NCBI GenBank assembly: GCA_037349315.1
Contig: JBAIAC010000001.1
Coordinates: 37,386,001-37,450,000, forward strand
Source: Chelydra serpentina
Lineage: Eukaryota; Chordata; Testudines; Chelydridae
Direction of reading: 5' to 3'
DNA: 64,000 bases
Positions 11,394-24,290 of the stretch are shown here, piece after piece. Within the stretch, counting starts at the first letter, position 1; each line of letters opens with the position of its first letter. The notes under the pieces are model-generated. The model saw only the letters and a program-made list of their open reading frames with translations. It had not been told where the DNA came from and ran no database searches. Both the position numbers and the translations under genes were made by a program.

Positions 11394-11474
11394 TAAGTAG
11401 TTCAACTCCTGAAACTAATGCAAGATTTTCTTAGGACATGATATAGAACGATTTTATTTTAAAACGTTGTAGAC

Positions 11475-12064
11475 CAGTGGTTTTCAAACTTTTTTTCTGG
11501 TGACCCAGTTGAAGAAAACTGTTGATGCCCATGACCCAATAGAGCTGGGGATGAGGGGTTTGGAGTGTGGAAGGGGCTCAGGGCTGGGGCGGAGGGTTGG
11601 GGTGAGGGCTGCAGGGTGGGACTGGGAATGAGTTCAGGGTGTGTGGGGCTCTGGGCTCGGGTGCAGGAGGGGGTCAGGACTCTGGGGTGGGGCTGGGGAT
11701 GAGGGGTTTGGGGTGCAGGAAGGGGCTCCAGATTTTGGGGGGGCTCAGGGCTGGGGCAGGGGATTGGGGCACGGTGTTGGGGTGTGGGCTTACCTCGGGC
11801 GGCTCCCGGTCAGAGGCGCAGCGGAGGTGCTAAGGCAGGTTTCCTGCCGGTTCTGACACCCCGTAAGTGGCCAGCAGCAAGTCAGGCTCCTAGGTGGAGG
11901 TGCGCAAGCACCGCCTCCCCCTCTCCTCCCAGTGTCAGAACAGGTAGGGACTAGCCTGCCTTAACCAGGCAGCACCGCCAATGGGACTTTTAATGGCCCG
12001 GCAGTGCTGACCTGAGCCGCCGGGACCCAGTACTGGGTCATGACCCGCAGTTTGAAAACCACTG
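11475..12064. mobile_element. hAT-like element with GC-rich core (590 bp)
   Basis: The inverted ends read CAGTGGTTTTCAAACT and, reversed, CAGTGGTTTTCAAACTGCGG. A perfect 8-bp target duplication, ttgtagac, flanks it at 11467-11474 and 12065-12072, the hallmark of hAT insertion. The inside is a G-rich, minisatellite-like stretch (ggggatgaggggtttggggt variants, 11540-11780) followed by a segment with cttacctcgggcgg and gctaaggcaggtttcctgcc. Similar cores occur in the elements at 33144 and 40675. Short frames inside it are products of the repeat. Confidence 0.9.
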
Positions 12065-12403
12065 TTGTAGACAACGAAGTGTCTGCACTGTAGGAAACAG
12101 TATGTGTACATTGGTGATTTCCAACCATTTCACCCGCAAGGGCAAAACACATCATTTTAAAGAACGTCAGGGGAGCATAATCAATACTTTGGGGCAGATT
12201 CTCTGCCCTGTTCCATTCAGATTAACACACAGGGAAATGAAATTCCTCCCGAGCCTCCTGCTATGGATTCCCCTGGCCTGGGGGAGTCCCTAGCAAGTGT
12301 AGAACTGGTGTACTTGGATCCTATGGCTCCCTACCTGCAGTCCCTCACACAGGGACAGTTTGGAGGTGGCGAGAACCCTGTCTTATGCCTAGGTTGGCAC
12401 TAA

Positions 12404-12643
12404 GGGTACTTCTATACTTACTTCCTGATTCGGCGGGAAGCAATCGATCTTCTGGGATCGATTTATCGCGTCTTGTCTAGACGCGATAAATCGATCCCGG
12501 AAGTGCTCGCCGTCGACACTGGTACTTCTGCTCCGCGAGAGGAGTACGCGGAGTCGACGGGGGAGCCTGCCTGCTGCGTCTGGACCCGCGGTAAGTACCT
12601 TTTAGTTCGAACTAAGATACTTCGACTTCAGCTACGTTATTTT
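12404..12643. mobile_element. Second copy of the CpG-rich MITE, reversed and truncated
   Basis: It starts GGGTACTTCTATACTTAC after a TAA (12401-12403) and runs the 11098 element in the opposite direction, losing the far end near 12643 after cttcagctacgtta. A perfect 20-bp hairpin with a 5-nt loop lies at 12454-12498 (arm gggatcgatttatcgcgtct). Confidence 0.8.
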
Positions 12644-12916
12644 CCATTACGTTTTTTTTTCATGAAGCATAGCATAAACAGAATACATAACAGTGTTTTA
12701 AGATTTTTACTAGCATTCATTCAGAATGGCTTGTACAATTCACTAAAGGCTTAACAAAAGGAGTCAACATGAACATCCGTGAAACAAAAATTGGTGGGCT
12801 CACTGGCAAGAATATTTATGAATGATTATTGCTTTATTCATACCACATACGCACTGAGTTTGCAGAAAGTTCAACATTAAAATATCTCCATATTTAAATG
12901 AATGGCAAATTTAAAT

Positions 12917-13118
12917 ATGGAGATATGCCTATTTCATAGAACTGGAAGGACCTTGCAAGGTCCATTGAGTCCAGTACCGTGCCTTCACTAGCAGGACCAA
13001 GTACTGTCACCTGACAGATTTTTGCCCCAGATCCCTAGGTGGCCCCCTCAAGGACTGAACTCACAACCCTGGATTTAGCAGGCCAATGCTCAAACCACTG
13101 AGCTATCCCTCCCCCCAA
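12917..13118 (-). mobile_element. tRNA-derived SINE (tortoise PolIII type), copy 1
   Basis: On the minus strand it begins GGGGGGAGGGATAGCTCAGT (A box) followed by a B box in GGTTGTGAGTTCAGTCC. The tail has TACTTGGTCCTGCTAGTGAA and ends in GGCATATCTCCAT. An 18-bp perfect inverted repeat joins its tail to the flank (12882-12899 with 12909-12926). It is a retroposed SINE, not a functional tRNA gene, because a unique 3' body follows the tRNA part. Confidence 0.9.
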
Positions 13119-15908
13119 CATAAGTATAACTCAGGATATAAAACATACTTGTGTAGCTGCTGCTGTATTTAAATGCTATTCGAATTCAGTTTATTCTTAG
13201 CTTTAACCTCTAGTCAGTAACGTTTACAAAGGATTTTTTTTCACTATTCAATAAAATTGCTCTCTACTAAGATACAAGAGGGCAAAAATATAGCAAAGTC
13301 TAAAAGTCTGAAAGCAGAATCTTTACTGTTTGTGTTCCCACATTATACTTGGCTTGAGCCAGTGTTTTTATAGGACCTGATTCAGCAAAGCACTTTAGAA
13401 AATCCTTAAGCATGTGCCTGGACACTTTGCAGAATCAAAGCCATAACCCCTAAATTAACTAAAAAACTTAAAATATAAAAAAGAAAAAAAACCTCTCTCC
13501 TTTGTGCCTCTTCCTTCTCTGTCCAGAAGCTTATGGACTGAAATATTTTGAACAAGAGTCTTAATTGATGAACCTCAAAAGTACAATCCAATTGGGAGAA
13601 CACACAAAAGTTTGGATGCTTACCTAAAATTCTGGAGCTAATTAAACTTTACATGCAATTCTACTTCCAACCACACTAAAATATTTACATGTTTACATTA
13701 AGAAACCACCTCTCCTTTGTTGGAAAACAGAAAGGGGGTTGTAAATTTTCAGCTAAAGGACGTCTCAATCTGGGTTCATCCTCATCTAATTAATTTTATT
13801 TTTTCAAACAGGTAGGTGAGTAGGATAAATTGATATCACCAATAGATGCTTTTCTAACATTGATTTCTTTAGTGATAATACATGAATTCAAGGTATGAAA
13901 GCATTTCCCAATAGCATGGGCGATTAAGCAGAATGAAAAGTACCAAATGATTGTACTCAATTGCAATTTTAAAATATAACCAGTCATATAGGACTGTGAC
14001 AAAGGAGCTGGCATTTGTCAATAATTCCTATTTAACAGTATAGAATGACCGATATGAGGGAATTAGGAGAAAAACAAATTTCTGCTTAAAAGTCCAATAT
14101 ACAGAAATAGTACAGACAGACTGAGCTAATTCAGTCTAATACCAGGAACAATTTAACATGCAAATCAGAATTCTGGATTTTTTGGATAGTTATGGAGCAA
14201 GGAAGGTCAAAACCTCCTTTGAAATGCTCAACTGAGAACCAGGAAGTTGGGGGACCATTGCAGAATTAGGCCATGGGGCGGAAATGAGAGTAAGGGGAAT
14301 GTTAGCATAAGAAGGGACAATAACCACTGTATGGAGAACAGAGACTACTTCATCAACCCCCAGTAGATATACCACATCAAACAGCACTTCGTTGAAATGT
14401 GGATGTAACTTCACCCTGTTTTTATAACTACTCTAAAACCTTTCAGCTGAAATGAATTATAGTAGTTTCAACTTGACCAAAAAATTGATGGGGGTGGGTG
14501 GGGAGTCCTGGGACACAGCAACCAGGTTGGCTAGGGAAAAAAGTGAGCAGCTGAAAGATAAAGGCAGAGAAGAAAATCTGTTAGACACTGTCATCAAATT
14601 TAGTTTGCTTAACTTTTCAGAGCACAAGACTAGCAAACCATTTTTGTTTAAATGTGGTTTTCTTGTTCTTTTCCTAACAAATATTATTTAATGAGACCTC
14701 TGAAGTTTGTTGCTTGGGTAATTTCTTGCAGACTGTACAAAAAAACAAACCATCCAAAGAAGGAGGGGTGTCTGAAACCTCCCTCCATTCAGATTCTTGC
14801 TCCCAAAGCACACTACTAAAGAAGTCCTCTCCTATAAGATGTGTTGCAAGCAGTGCTGCCAGTCGGGTGCACTCACTGAAGACATAGACCACAGAGGGGA
14901 ATAGAGCTTAAGGAGATGAAAAAAGCGTCAGTTATGTATAAATATGATGTTCTGTAAAATAAAGCAACTTCAAACTGACCATTACTTAATCTGTCTTGGA
15001 ATGGAATGTAAACCTGTCCCCTGCAGCACATGTACTACAGCATCTAATTTTCTTAACCTGAAACCACAAAACACTCTGAAAACAGTAACAGCAAAAATCA
15101 TTAAGAATTCTTTGCTAATCCTACTCATAATACATTATAAACATACATACTAAAAACTTTGTGAACAAGAACCCCAGAAACCATTTGAGCCATTGTGCAT
15201 GACAACTCATCAGCATGAAGAGGCAGCTTCAGATTCTACCGTACTCAAGAGGCAGCAATCCGATTTTCCAGCAATGCTAGTTGGACCAGAAAGCATATGT
15301 ACATTAAATTAGTAGTAAAATTTTGGATCTTGACATTCCTAGAAAATGATTCAATCCTTTCACTAGTGCCCCTTAGAGAAGAGGAAAAAAGGGAGTAGAA
15401 TGGCCTTGAAATCATTTACCCTCTTACATTTGTTGGCATTAGTACAGTTCTGCTGTGAGAAAGTCTTTGCAGTGTTATAATCTTGTAACTGACAGAGTCT
15501 ATCATTTTGGCAATGCTGCTCACAAGAGAAGGTGAAAAAAACTTTATAAAGCCACAAAAGTTACAACAGGCGAGCATTCTTAATGAGCATCTCAGTATTT
15601 TTTCTGATTATAAAAAATATAAAGATACTTCACTCGTTGTCTCAGCAGAAAGAAAAATTAACTGCTTTTATTTAAGCTATAGAAGCAGTTTTTATAAACC
15701 AAATTGCCATGTTACTTTTGCAGAGATATTACTAATAATTTTACGTTGAAAATGTCCTGTGCCTTGATTTGATCAGTCCCTGGTTTCTCCCTTAATATTT
15801 CAAGTGAAATCTAGAGGTTGAGAGGAACAAAGGGAAAAAAACACATACAATTAAAGGGAGAAAAATGACAACACATATACATTTAATAAAACGTGCAGTA
15901 AAATGTAT
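13119..15908. other. AT-rich intron, nothing recognised
   Basis: No TTC27 exon, LINE frame or inverted termini were found. Frames at 13406-13603, 13796-14014, 14190-14414, 14452-14691 and 14674-14892 have no recognisable motif. Confidence 0.5.
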
Positions 15909-15989
15909 GGCCTGATTTATAAAGAGGCTAAGCACCTTTGGATCCTACTGACTTCAGTGGATGCCCACCTCCTTTGAAAAAATCAGGCC
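15909..15989. repeat. Short fold-back repeat (81 bp)
   Basis: The start reads ggcctgatttataaag and the end, reversed, reads ggcctgattttttcaaag, enclosing a segment with actgacttcagtgg. Weaker relatives are visible at 18780-18885, 27405-27465 and 42652-42705. I cannot name the family. Confidence 0.45.
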
Positions 15990-18900
15990 AACCTCAAGAT
16001 CAAATTCCATAGTAAAAATAGTCTTATGGAATTATGGATCAGCACAGTGGAAAACCAAGGAACAGGAAGAATGGCTAGCATTACCATTTGGTCCATTTCT
16101 GGTTCCTTTGGTTTGGACAGGTTCCCCCATCCCCTCTCAATCATACCTTGTTTTTTCAATCTGTTTCATCTGATTTTTCTAACTTATGCCTATATTTTCC
16201 TTGGCAAGAGGAAGTTGAATGTTCAACTTTTGTAGTCAGAGTAACACGAAGAGAACAGTAAGGCAGATAACTATTATGTAAGATTTGTTCTCCCTTTAAA
16301 TGGTAAGAAAAAAATCTCTCGCAGATTAGAAATGTCTGAAGGGGGACAACAGCCAATCTTCCCTGCCCAATTTTATGCATCAAAATAAAGGCAACAAGCT
16401 GCTCCACTCTCCATAAATCACAGAAATCTTAAAAGTACAGTGAACCAATGCAGTACACCTTTTCTTGTCCCCTCTTCTCCTCCCCATCATTCTACAGGCA
16501 TATCAAGATGGGATACTGAATGAAATCAAGAAAAGGTGGGGAGCACATAGTGACAGTTTCTGCTGCACCATGTGTGTTTGCTCTCCCTCCCCACTATTGT
16601 GTTCTTAGTACCACTACGGAAGCTAGAGTCCTTTGATCATTGTATGCCAGGAGTACAAAGAATGAATACTCCTCCCTACGCTGTAAACCCATGCAGGGCT
16701 AGGCACACCAACACTCTGGAAGGTTCAGTTGTCCCCTGAAATAGAGCTCAATGCAACTAAGCAGTAGTGGGGGACATCTGGGAGCAGAACGCAGCTCCTT
16801 AATCCTCCACTTCTGGGTCACGGTGCTAGAGCAGCTGATGTGCTGCTCTAACCCATGCCCCTGGCCTGAGATCTAAAGGTTTTCATAGCACTGAACTGGT
16901 GTGGGTAAAGCCCTATCCTATCCTGTCCCCAGCACCTCCCTTTTCCATAGAAGTGTCTTTATCATCATTTCTTAATAGAATCCATGGAATTGGTGAGGAG
17001 ATGATGTGACTATGTCAACAAAGACTGAGAAGAAACTGGAATTTAACTAAATGAAGCCATAACTACAGTCTGTTACAGAAAGCAACAGAAATACTATAAT
17101 ACTACTTTATATTCTAGTAATAGTAATGAACGTTTCTGCCCTACAAGTCACTGTATATACACAAGCCATTTTTAATAGATATTTTAATGTTACATTTTTA
17201 ACAAATTTTCAAAATATTCTGAAGTCTCATGTACTCTCTCTCATACAGTTATCTTGTTCATTCAGCCCTCTCAAACATACTGTAGTGAATGCATTAACCA
17301 GCTCAAAGAAATTCAGAGTAAACAAATGAAATGAGCAAAAATTTAAGAGCGGGAAGGCATTTTGGTTTTTAAGGACTCACTTTTGTTGATTCACAAAAAG
17401 GAATTTTACGCCAATGAAAATATTAAGGACATAAACATGAGGCGATCTGTTTACATATTTGTGAACTTGTAGGGAAAAAATACTGCCCAATATCATACCA
17501 AACCAGTAACTGTTACAATTGTAATTTCTTATCCTTAAACTAAGAAAATCCATTGACAACAGAGAAAGGGTAATTTGGTATACACTTTTTGGGATTTTAA
17601 ATATTTGTGGAGTTGGGAGTACACAAAAATACAAAATCAGTATCTGGAAACATGCTGAATTAGCTTTCCCTTTGTTTTCTTGCTTTATCTATTTCCCACT
17701 TTTTACATAAAAGCTATAAGAAACAAATGCTGATTCTGAAGAGATGATAATGACAGAGAAGTGTAAGTAGCACCAAAAGTGAGGTGACAGCACATTTGCT
17801 GTCATAATTCTTTGTATTTTTTCCCTTTTGAAAATAACTGTTTTTATGTGCTATTCAACAAGACAACACAAAAGGTCTGAAAAAATGATACATGCCTACT
17901 ATGAGCAGGGACTCTGTTACTTGATTGTGCAATGTTTAGCACAAAGGGGCCCCAATTCCTCTTTGGGTTCCCCATGTGCTATCAAAATAGAAACAAGATA
18001 AAATAATCTTTTAAAGAAAAGTGTTTCCTTAAATCCTAAACACACAGGTAAAATATGGAATTGTTATTTTAGCCGCACTTAAATCCAAATACTCATTTTG
18101 TGTTGACTGTAATTTGGATAGGAGCCAAAACCTTTAACATGAAGATATCTAGTTAACAATTTAATCACAAGAATGTCATAGCTCCAGAAATGGCTACACC
18201 AGAAAGGAGTTAATAATTTTAGTGTCCAATCGAGTACTTCTGTAAAAATCTTGAAGATTATATATGCGCAGAGCACAAGGCTATTAAATTCAAAGATAGA
18301 AGAGTCCTACGTACACCCAAAAAGTTATTCAAATCAAAGTTAATTTATTATGTATATTTGATTCTTTAATTTCAGCTATAAATTACTCTATAAAGAAGAC
18401 AAGCTATTAAAATTTGTGTATGTGATGTTCAATTAATAGGGTTGAGCAAAAAACTCTATACACTAAACCTAGATTGTCCTATTCAGATGTAGGGCAATTA
18501 CAGTGAATGAGATTATAGACACAAATAGGATTTGCCCCAAAAATGTTTCAGTAGTTAGTAGTATTAACAGTACTTATTAAGTAGTACTTATTAATTAACA
18601 GTACTTATTAATTAATGGTCAGTACTGTTAAGGCAATACCAAAACTCCCTGTCAAGTTCAATCGTGTCTTTCAACTACAGTATTCTTCTTGTAGCATGAT
18701 TCAAGTCCTCACTGTAGCTCTCAATAATAATTTTAGGACTACAATCAACACTGATAAAAAAATTAAATTAAGGACCTAAACCTGATAGACACTGAGATCT
18801 TCAACTCAAATAGACTTCACTGAGTATTCAGGGCACTCTGCACCTTCCAAGAGGTGCTGGGTACCTGGAAGAATCAGGCCATTATAGTTTGATCTTATTT

Positions 18901-19875
18901 TGTTAATGTCCCCTATTGTACTACCTTTATTTTAATTGTGACTTAACTACATTCATTAAAAGGGAACTGCAGGCCACAAGTACCTCTTCTAATTAAAAGT
19001 GCCCAAAGTAAAGGGGTCTCATGATGATCCACTGCCTTATTAAAGTGATTTAAGATTTTTGATGTTTCCTAAGATATCTTGAAAGGCATTCCTTTCTCCA
19101 GGAAAGACACATTTCAGCAGATATCAGATGAACGTATGACAACCATCTAACCAGCCTGCAGATTTAGGAATCCACATGTAGGCTGAGAAGATGCCTGCTC
19201 ACACATACACACAGCAGTTTAAATAATGCTCGAGAAACCAAGGGAAGCATTATAATATGGCTTTTTTGCCCAATTTCAATGTATGGTTATTGTTTATATG
19301 CTTAAGAAGGTGCTTTGAATTAGCTTAAATGAATTGCAACTGATTAATTTACAGGAAAACAACTGCTGAGCAAATAAGCACATGCAGTGCCCTTTTAAAG
19401 TCTTCGTTAATAGATGCTTTGGGAGCCCTTGATGCACCAACTCTCCCCATCGTTTAACAAAAAACCCACCGTAAAGTCAGATGATGTAATTTGGCTTGCC
19501 TAATCTTCAGGTTATGATGGGACTCATTGTCTCAGCTGCTGGGTAGGTCAGAGACTTTACTTGGGATGCTTCCACAAAATCCTTTCCTAACTACATACAT
19601 TTCCAGGTTAAAGCATAAACCTAAGAGAGAGCGTTTGTTGATATAAAGTACCATATGAAGGCTAGAGTCTAATTTGTGCCTTTTGATTCCAGGCAAGATT
19701 TAGGATTGTGTGGTTACAAGCCACACATATTTTTACTTGGATTTACGATGTTACAATAAGTAGGCCATGGATCAACTGGCTCAAAAGATGAAATGAAGAA
19801 AAAAAGATTTGGATTAGGGTCACTGTGCACAGTTAACTATGTGGTCCTAGGCAAGTGCTTCAAAGTGTATTATTC
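15990..19875. other. AT-rich intron
   Basis: It is mostly unassigned. 18550-18620 is a short AT-rich tandem stretch (aacagtacttattaattaa variants). 18780-18885 resembles the fold-back repeat at 15909. No exon was recognised on either strand. Confidence 0.5.
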
Positions 19876-20096
19876 TAAGAACATAAGAATGGCCATAGTG
19901 GGTCAGATCAATGGTCCATCTAGCCCAGTCTCCTGTCTTCTGACAGTAGCCAGTCCCAGATGTTTCTGCGGGAATAGAACAGGGCAATTTTGAGTGATCC
20001 ATCCTGTCATCCAGTCCCAGCTTCTGGCATTTAGTGATTTAGGGACATTCAGAGCATGGGGTTACATCTGTGCCCATCTTGGCTAATTCTGACACT
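19876..20096 (-). mobile_element. CR1-clade LINE 3' fragment (older type)
   Basis: The plus-strand text begins aagaacataagaatggccat and continues gtgggtcagatcaatggtcc. Reversed, this is the same 3' end seen in the LINE at 53390-55941 (ctgacccagtacggccattc then ttatgttctt). It is 5' truncated near 20096. Confidence 0.85.
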
Positions 20097-20719
20097 TATT
20101 GTTATTACTTCTTTGTATTCTATAGTATTTACTTATATCTGGTATAGCATCATTTCAAGCATTCTTAGTCTTTTGCAGCATTACTGTTGTATGCTCAGTT
20201 CTGCACTAATTTAGGAGACCTCTTTCTTGTTTTCTGCTTATTTGGTAATGTAACCCCCCTTTCTGTTGCTCAGAATAAAAAACAATGTGATTGCTTCCAC
20301 ACATCTGGTAGGGTTAAGCTGATTTTCTCTGGAGACATCTCCTGCCACTTGGCTAGCTGTCTCTGCTGTGCTTTCCACGTGAAGTAAGTTGGAGCACCTC
20401 TACAAAGGAGGTATGTTAGTTCCAGAAAAGTGTATATTTAAATAAGCATGCTTGTGTTCACTAGAATAAATGTTTACTATAAATTCTGAGAAGGGAGTAC
20501 AAGTAAAAACCACCATGATTTTCAAATAGTTGGCCACTAGATGGCATGATAATGCCATTCTATTTTTTAATCTATATGAAGAATTCGCCCAAACAATGGG
20601 CCTCTACCACTTCACAAATATCAGATGATTTCCTAAGCAATATCACATGAGCAATCATAAGCCTGTTTACTTTTACTGCATAGCCTACATGCTATGTCAG
20701 TTTAGTGTCTCCTGTTTTT

Positions 20720-20854
20720 CAGGGCCGGCTTTAAACTCCCACCGATTCCCCGGCGGGAGGTTTTTTGTTTTTTTCTCAGCCGAATCGGCGGGAGGGTGAG
20801 GGGCCCAGCCGTCGTTCTTCATGTGGGGCTCCACACCCGCTAAAGCCGGCCCTG
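20720..20854. mobile_element. Short hAT-like element (135 bp)
   Basis: The ends are inverted: CAGGGCCGGCTTTAA against, reversed, CAGGGCCGGCTTTAGCGGG. A near-octamer duplication of cctgtttt flanks it (20711-20719 with one extra T, and 20855-20862). Inside, cgattccccggcgggagg and its partner ccgaatcggcgggagg give internal near-repeats. Confidence 0.75.
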
Positions 20855-21593
20855 CCTGTTTTAACACCTGAGAAGAAGTATTTATATTCTTGAAGTTAAA
20901 AAGGTAGATCTCAGTACAAACTTTGGTCATTTATAAGTACATATCTTACATGTGAGGGCAGTCCTGTTAAGGTCTTATGTATTATAATTTTTAAATGATT
21001 TAATTTAACATTAAAAGGATTATTTAAATTAGTAATTTAATTCAAGATTGTTGATGTATTTCATCCATCATTAAGTTGTGAAGGAGGTAGCAAAGATATG
21101 AAGAGCAGGAGACTGAAGACACGAAGATCCTAAGGAATTTGATAGAGCAATGGAGAACTTAAAATAGAGTAAGAGGGCTTTGGAGTTTCCACAAAAGTAC
21201 ACCAAATAATAATTAGCAATATCTACAGTTTTACAGCAAAACAAGTGAGACTGAGAGACACTTAATTATGGAACCTACAGGAAAACATAGGGCTCCGGAT
21301 GCATAGCACATGCGTATAACCCTCAGTGGAATACAAGAGGGGCCAGCACTCAAAGAACAACAACATTCTAGCAAACTTTTTATAATACACAATTTAATTT
21401 AAACTTGATAATCTTATTTTTGTTCTTTTTTCCCTTTTACACATTCTCGTTTCCTACTAGTGTATATCTCTGTATCTTCTCTCCTCTCCTCCTGCCCCCA
21501 TGTATTTTCCCTTAGGCTAATGTTTCTAAGTTTAAAGGTATTTTTCTCTAAATTCATTAATTCTCTCTTCTGTTCTGATTAAATAATAAATAA

Positions 21594-21785
21594 ATGGAGA
21601 TATGCCAATCTCCTAGAACTGGAACAACCTTGAAAGGTCATTGAGTCCAGTCCCCTGCCTTCACTAGCAGGACCAAGTACTGTCCCCCGACAGATTTTTT
21701 GCCCCAGATCCCTAAATGGCCCCCTCAAGGATTGAACTCACAACCCTGGGTTTAGCAAGCCAATGCTCAAACCACTGAGCTATCT
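21594..21785 (-). mobile_element. tRNA-derived SINE, copy 2
   Basis: It is the same type as the copy at 12917, minus strand, with tail end ATGGAGATATG on the plus strand at 21594. The B-box region GGTTGTGAGTTCAATCC is intact. The 5' head breaks off at gagctatc (21785), so the first bases of the tRNA part are lost or replaced by tttaatattc. Confidence 0.88.
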
Positions 21786-22440
21786 TTTAATATTCTCCCC
21801 CCGCCCCTGCATTTTTTGTCCCTATTTAATGTTTCTTCAAATATTTTTATTCCTTCATTCTGGAATTATCTTGTAAAGCCTCATTTTCTCTTCTCTTCTT
21901 TCATACCTTAACTCTTTCTCTATTACCCTTATTTCACCCTTCACCAGCATCTTTGGAAAGCAATGAAACTACAGTATCAAGAATGTCAATATCATGCCGC
22001 TGCTGAGGACAGATATGAGCACCACAGACAGACTCTAAAGATATCCTGGGAGGAAGACAACCCAAAGAGAGAGTCTGGGGTAACCAGAGAGTAGTTGTGA
22101 CCTCTTCACCACACTCCTTTACAGTAACTCAGGATATGTCTACACCTCAATAAAACAACTGCGACTGGCCTGTATTAGCTGACTCAGGCTCAGGCTGCAG
22201 GGCTATAAAAATTGCATGATAGACATCTGGGCTAGTGTTGGAGCTCTGGGACCCCCCTGATCTTGTAAGATGCTCTGACCAGACAAGAAGATGTAACTAG
22301 ACATCACTGTGTGATGGCTGTGTCCCTGAATAACTGTTGACTCACAGGGATGTCAGTTTCCTCCACCCTATTTTCTAGCAGTGTCCTTTTGCCTTCTAAT
22401 AAGATTAACCTTCACTGCAAAATTAACTTGAGTTATTTAC
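21786..22440. other. Intron with a fragment of a TAA-type MITE
   Basis: 22133-22250 starts like the short inverted-repeat elements (ggatatgtctacacctcaat), but no matching right end was found, so it is probably truncated. The rest is unassigned. 20097-20719 and 20863-21593 are likewise unassigned AT-rich intron. Confidence 0.4.
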
Positions 22441-24290
22441 ACTGAAGTTAGTTTAGTTCACGTGACAGTGGTCATGCTGAGAAAAGGGAGAAAAGGTGGA
22501 GGAGTTGCACTGTATGTAAGAGAGCAGTATGATTGCTCAGAGCTCCAGTATGAAAATGGAGAAAAGCCTGTTCAGAGTCTTTGGGTTAAGTTTAGAGGCA
22601 AAATCAACAAGGGTGATGTCGTGGTGGGCATCTGCTATAGACCACCAGACCAGGAGGATGAGGTAGACGAGGCCTTCTTTGGACAACTAACAGAAGTTTC
22701 CAGATCACAGGCCCTGCTTCTCATAGGGGACTTCAATCACCATGATGTCTATCCTGATGTGCAGAAAGGACAGTAAATATGGCAGGCGACCAGCTTGGCT
22801 TAACAGAGAAATCTTCGGTGAGCTTAAACACAAAAAGGAAGCTTACTAGAATGGAAACTTGGCCAGATGACTAGGGAGGAGTATAAAAATATTGCTTGAG
22901 CATGCAGGGATGTAATCAGGAAGGTCAAAGCACAATTGGAGTTGCAGCTAGCAAGGGATTTGAAGGGTAGCAAGAATAGTTTCTACAGGTATGTTAGCAA
23001 CAAGAAGAAAGGAAAAGTGTGGGACCCTTACTGAAAGGGGGAAGCAACCTAGAGACACATGATGTGGAAAAAGTTCAAGTACTCAATCCTTTTTTTGCCT
23101 TGGTCTTCACAGACAAGTTCAGCTCCCAGACTGTTGCACTGGGCAGCACAGTATGGGGAGGAGGTGAGCAGCCCTCAGTGGTGAAAGAACAGGTTAAGGA
23201 CTATTTAGAAAAACTGGACATGCACAAGTCCATGGGTCTGGAATTAATACATCCGAGGGCGCTGAGGGAGCTGGCTGATGTGATAGAGTTATTGGCCATT
23301 ACCTTTGAAAACTTGTGGCAATCGGGGGAGGTCCCAGACAATTGGAAAAAGGCAAGTATAGTGCCCATCTTTAAAAAAGGGAAGAAGGAGAATCTGGGGA
23401 ACTACAGACCGGTCAGCTTCACCTCAGTCCCTGGAAAAATCATGGAGCAGGTCCCAAAGGAATCCATTTTGAAGCACTTGGAGGACAGGAAGGTGATCAG
23501 GAACAGTCAACATGGATTCACCAAGGGCAAGTCATGCCTGACCAACCTGATTGCCTTCTATGATGAGATAACTGGTTCTGTGGATATGGGGAAAGCGGTG
23601 CATATGATATACCTTGACTTTAGCAAAGCTTTTGATATGGCCTCCCACAGTATTCTTGTCAGCAAGTTAAAAAAGTATGGATTGGATGAATGGATTATTA
23701 GGTGGATAGAAAGATGGTTAGATCGTCGGGGTCAACGGGTAGTGATCAACGGCTCGATGTCTAGTTGGCAGTCGGTATCAAGGGGTCAGTCCTGGGGCCA
23801 GCTTTGTTCAACATTAATTCTTCATTAATGATCTGGATGATGGCATGGATTTCACCCTCAGCAAGTTTGTGGAGGACACTAAGATGAGGGGAGAGGTAGA
23901 TATGCTGGAGGGTAGGGATAGGGTCCAGAGTGACCTAGAGAAATTGGAGGATTGGGCTAAAAAAATCTGATGAGGTTCAACAAGGACAAGTGCAGAGTCC
24001 TGCACTTAGGACGGAAGAATCCCATGCACTGCTACAGGCTGGGGACTGACTGGTTGGATGGCAGTTCTGCAGAAAAGGACCTGGGGGTTGCAGTGGATGA
24101 GAAGCTAGATATGCGTCAACCATGTGTCCTTATTGCCAAGAAGGCTAACGGCATATTGGGCTGCATTAGTAGGAGCATTGCTAGCAGATCGAGGAAAATT
24201 ATTATTTCCCTCTATTTGGCACTGGTGAGGCCACATCTGGAGTACTGCATCCAGTTTTGGGCCCCCCACTACAGAAAGGATGTGAACAAA
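22441..24290 (+). mobile_element. CR1 LINE, 5' truncated, internally deleted and lacking its 3' end
   Basis: 22462-22776 codes the end of the endonuclease domain (GGGVALYVREQYDC, VVGICYRPPDQE, LLIGDFNHHD). It then jumps to the segment before the RT, missing several hundred bases, with a change of frame and stops. 23019-23828 codes much of the reverse transcriptase: NYRPVSFTSVPGKIMEQ, KGKSCLTNLIAFYDEIT, IYLDFSKAFD. The catalytic box, normally FADD in CR1, reads FVED (near 23866). 23970-24285 codes [18 protein letters not shown] and [17 protein letters not shown] and then stops abruptly, with no thumb end and no 3' tail. The copy is dead and antisense to TTC27. Confidence 0.9.

Noticed and set aside
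14674..14892. Minus-strand frame considered as the missing TTC27 exon
   Set aside because: The sequence does not resemble the expected TTC27 block and has no matching splice phases.
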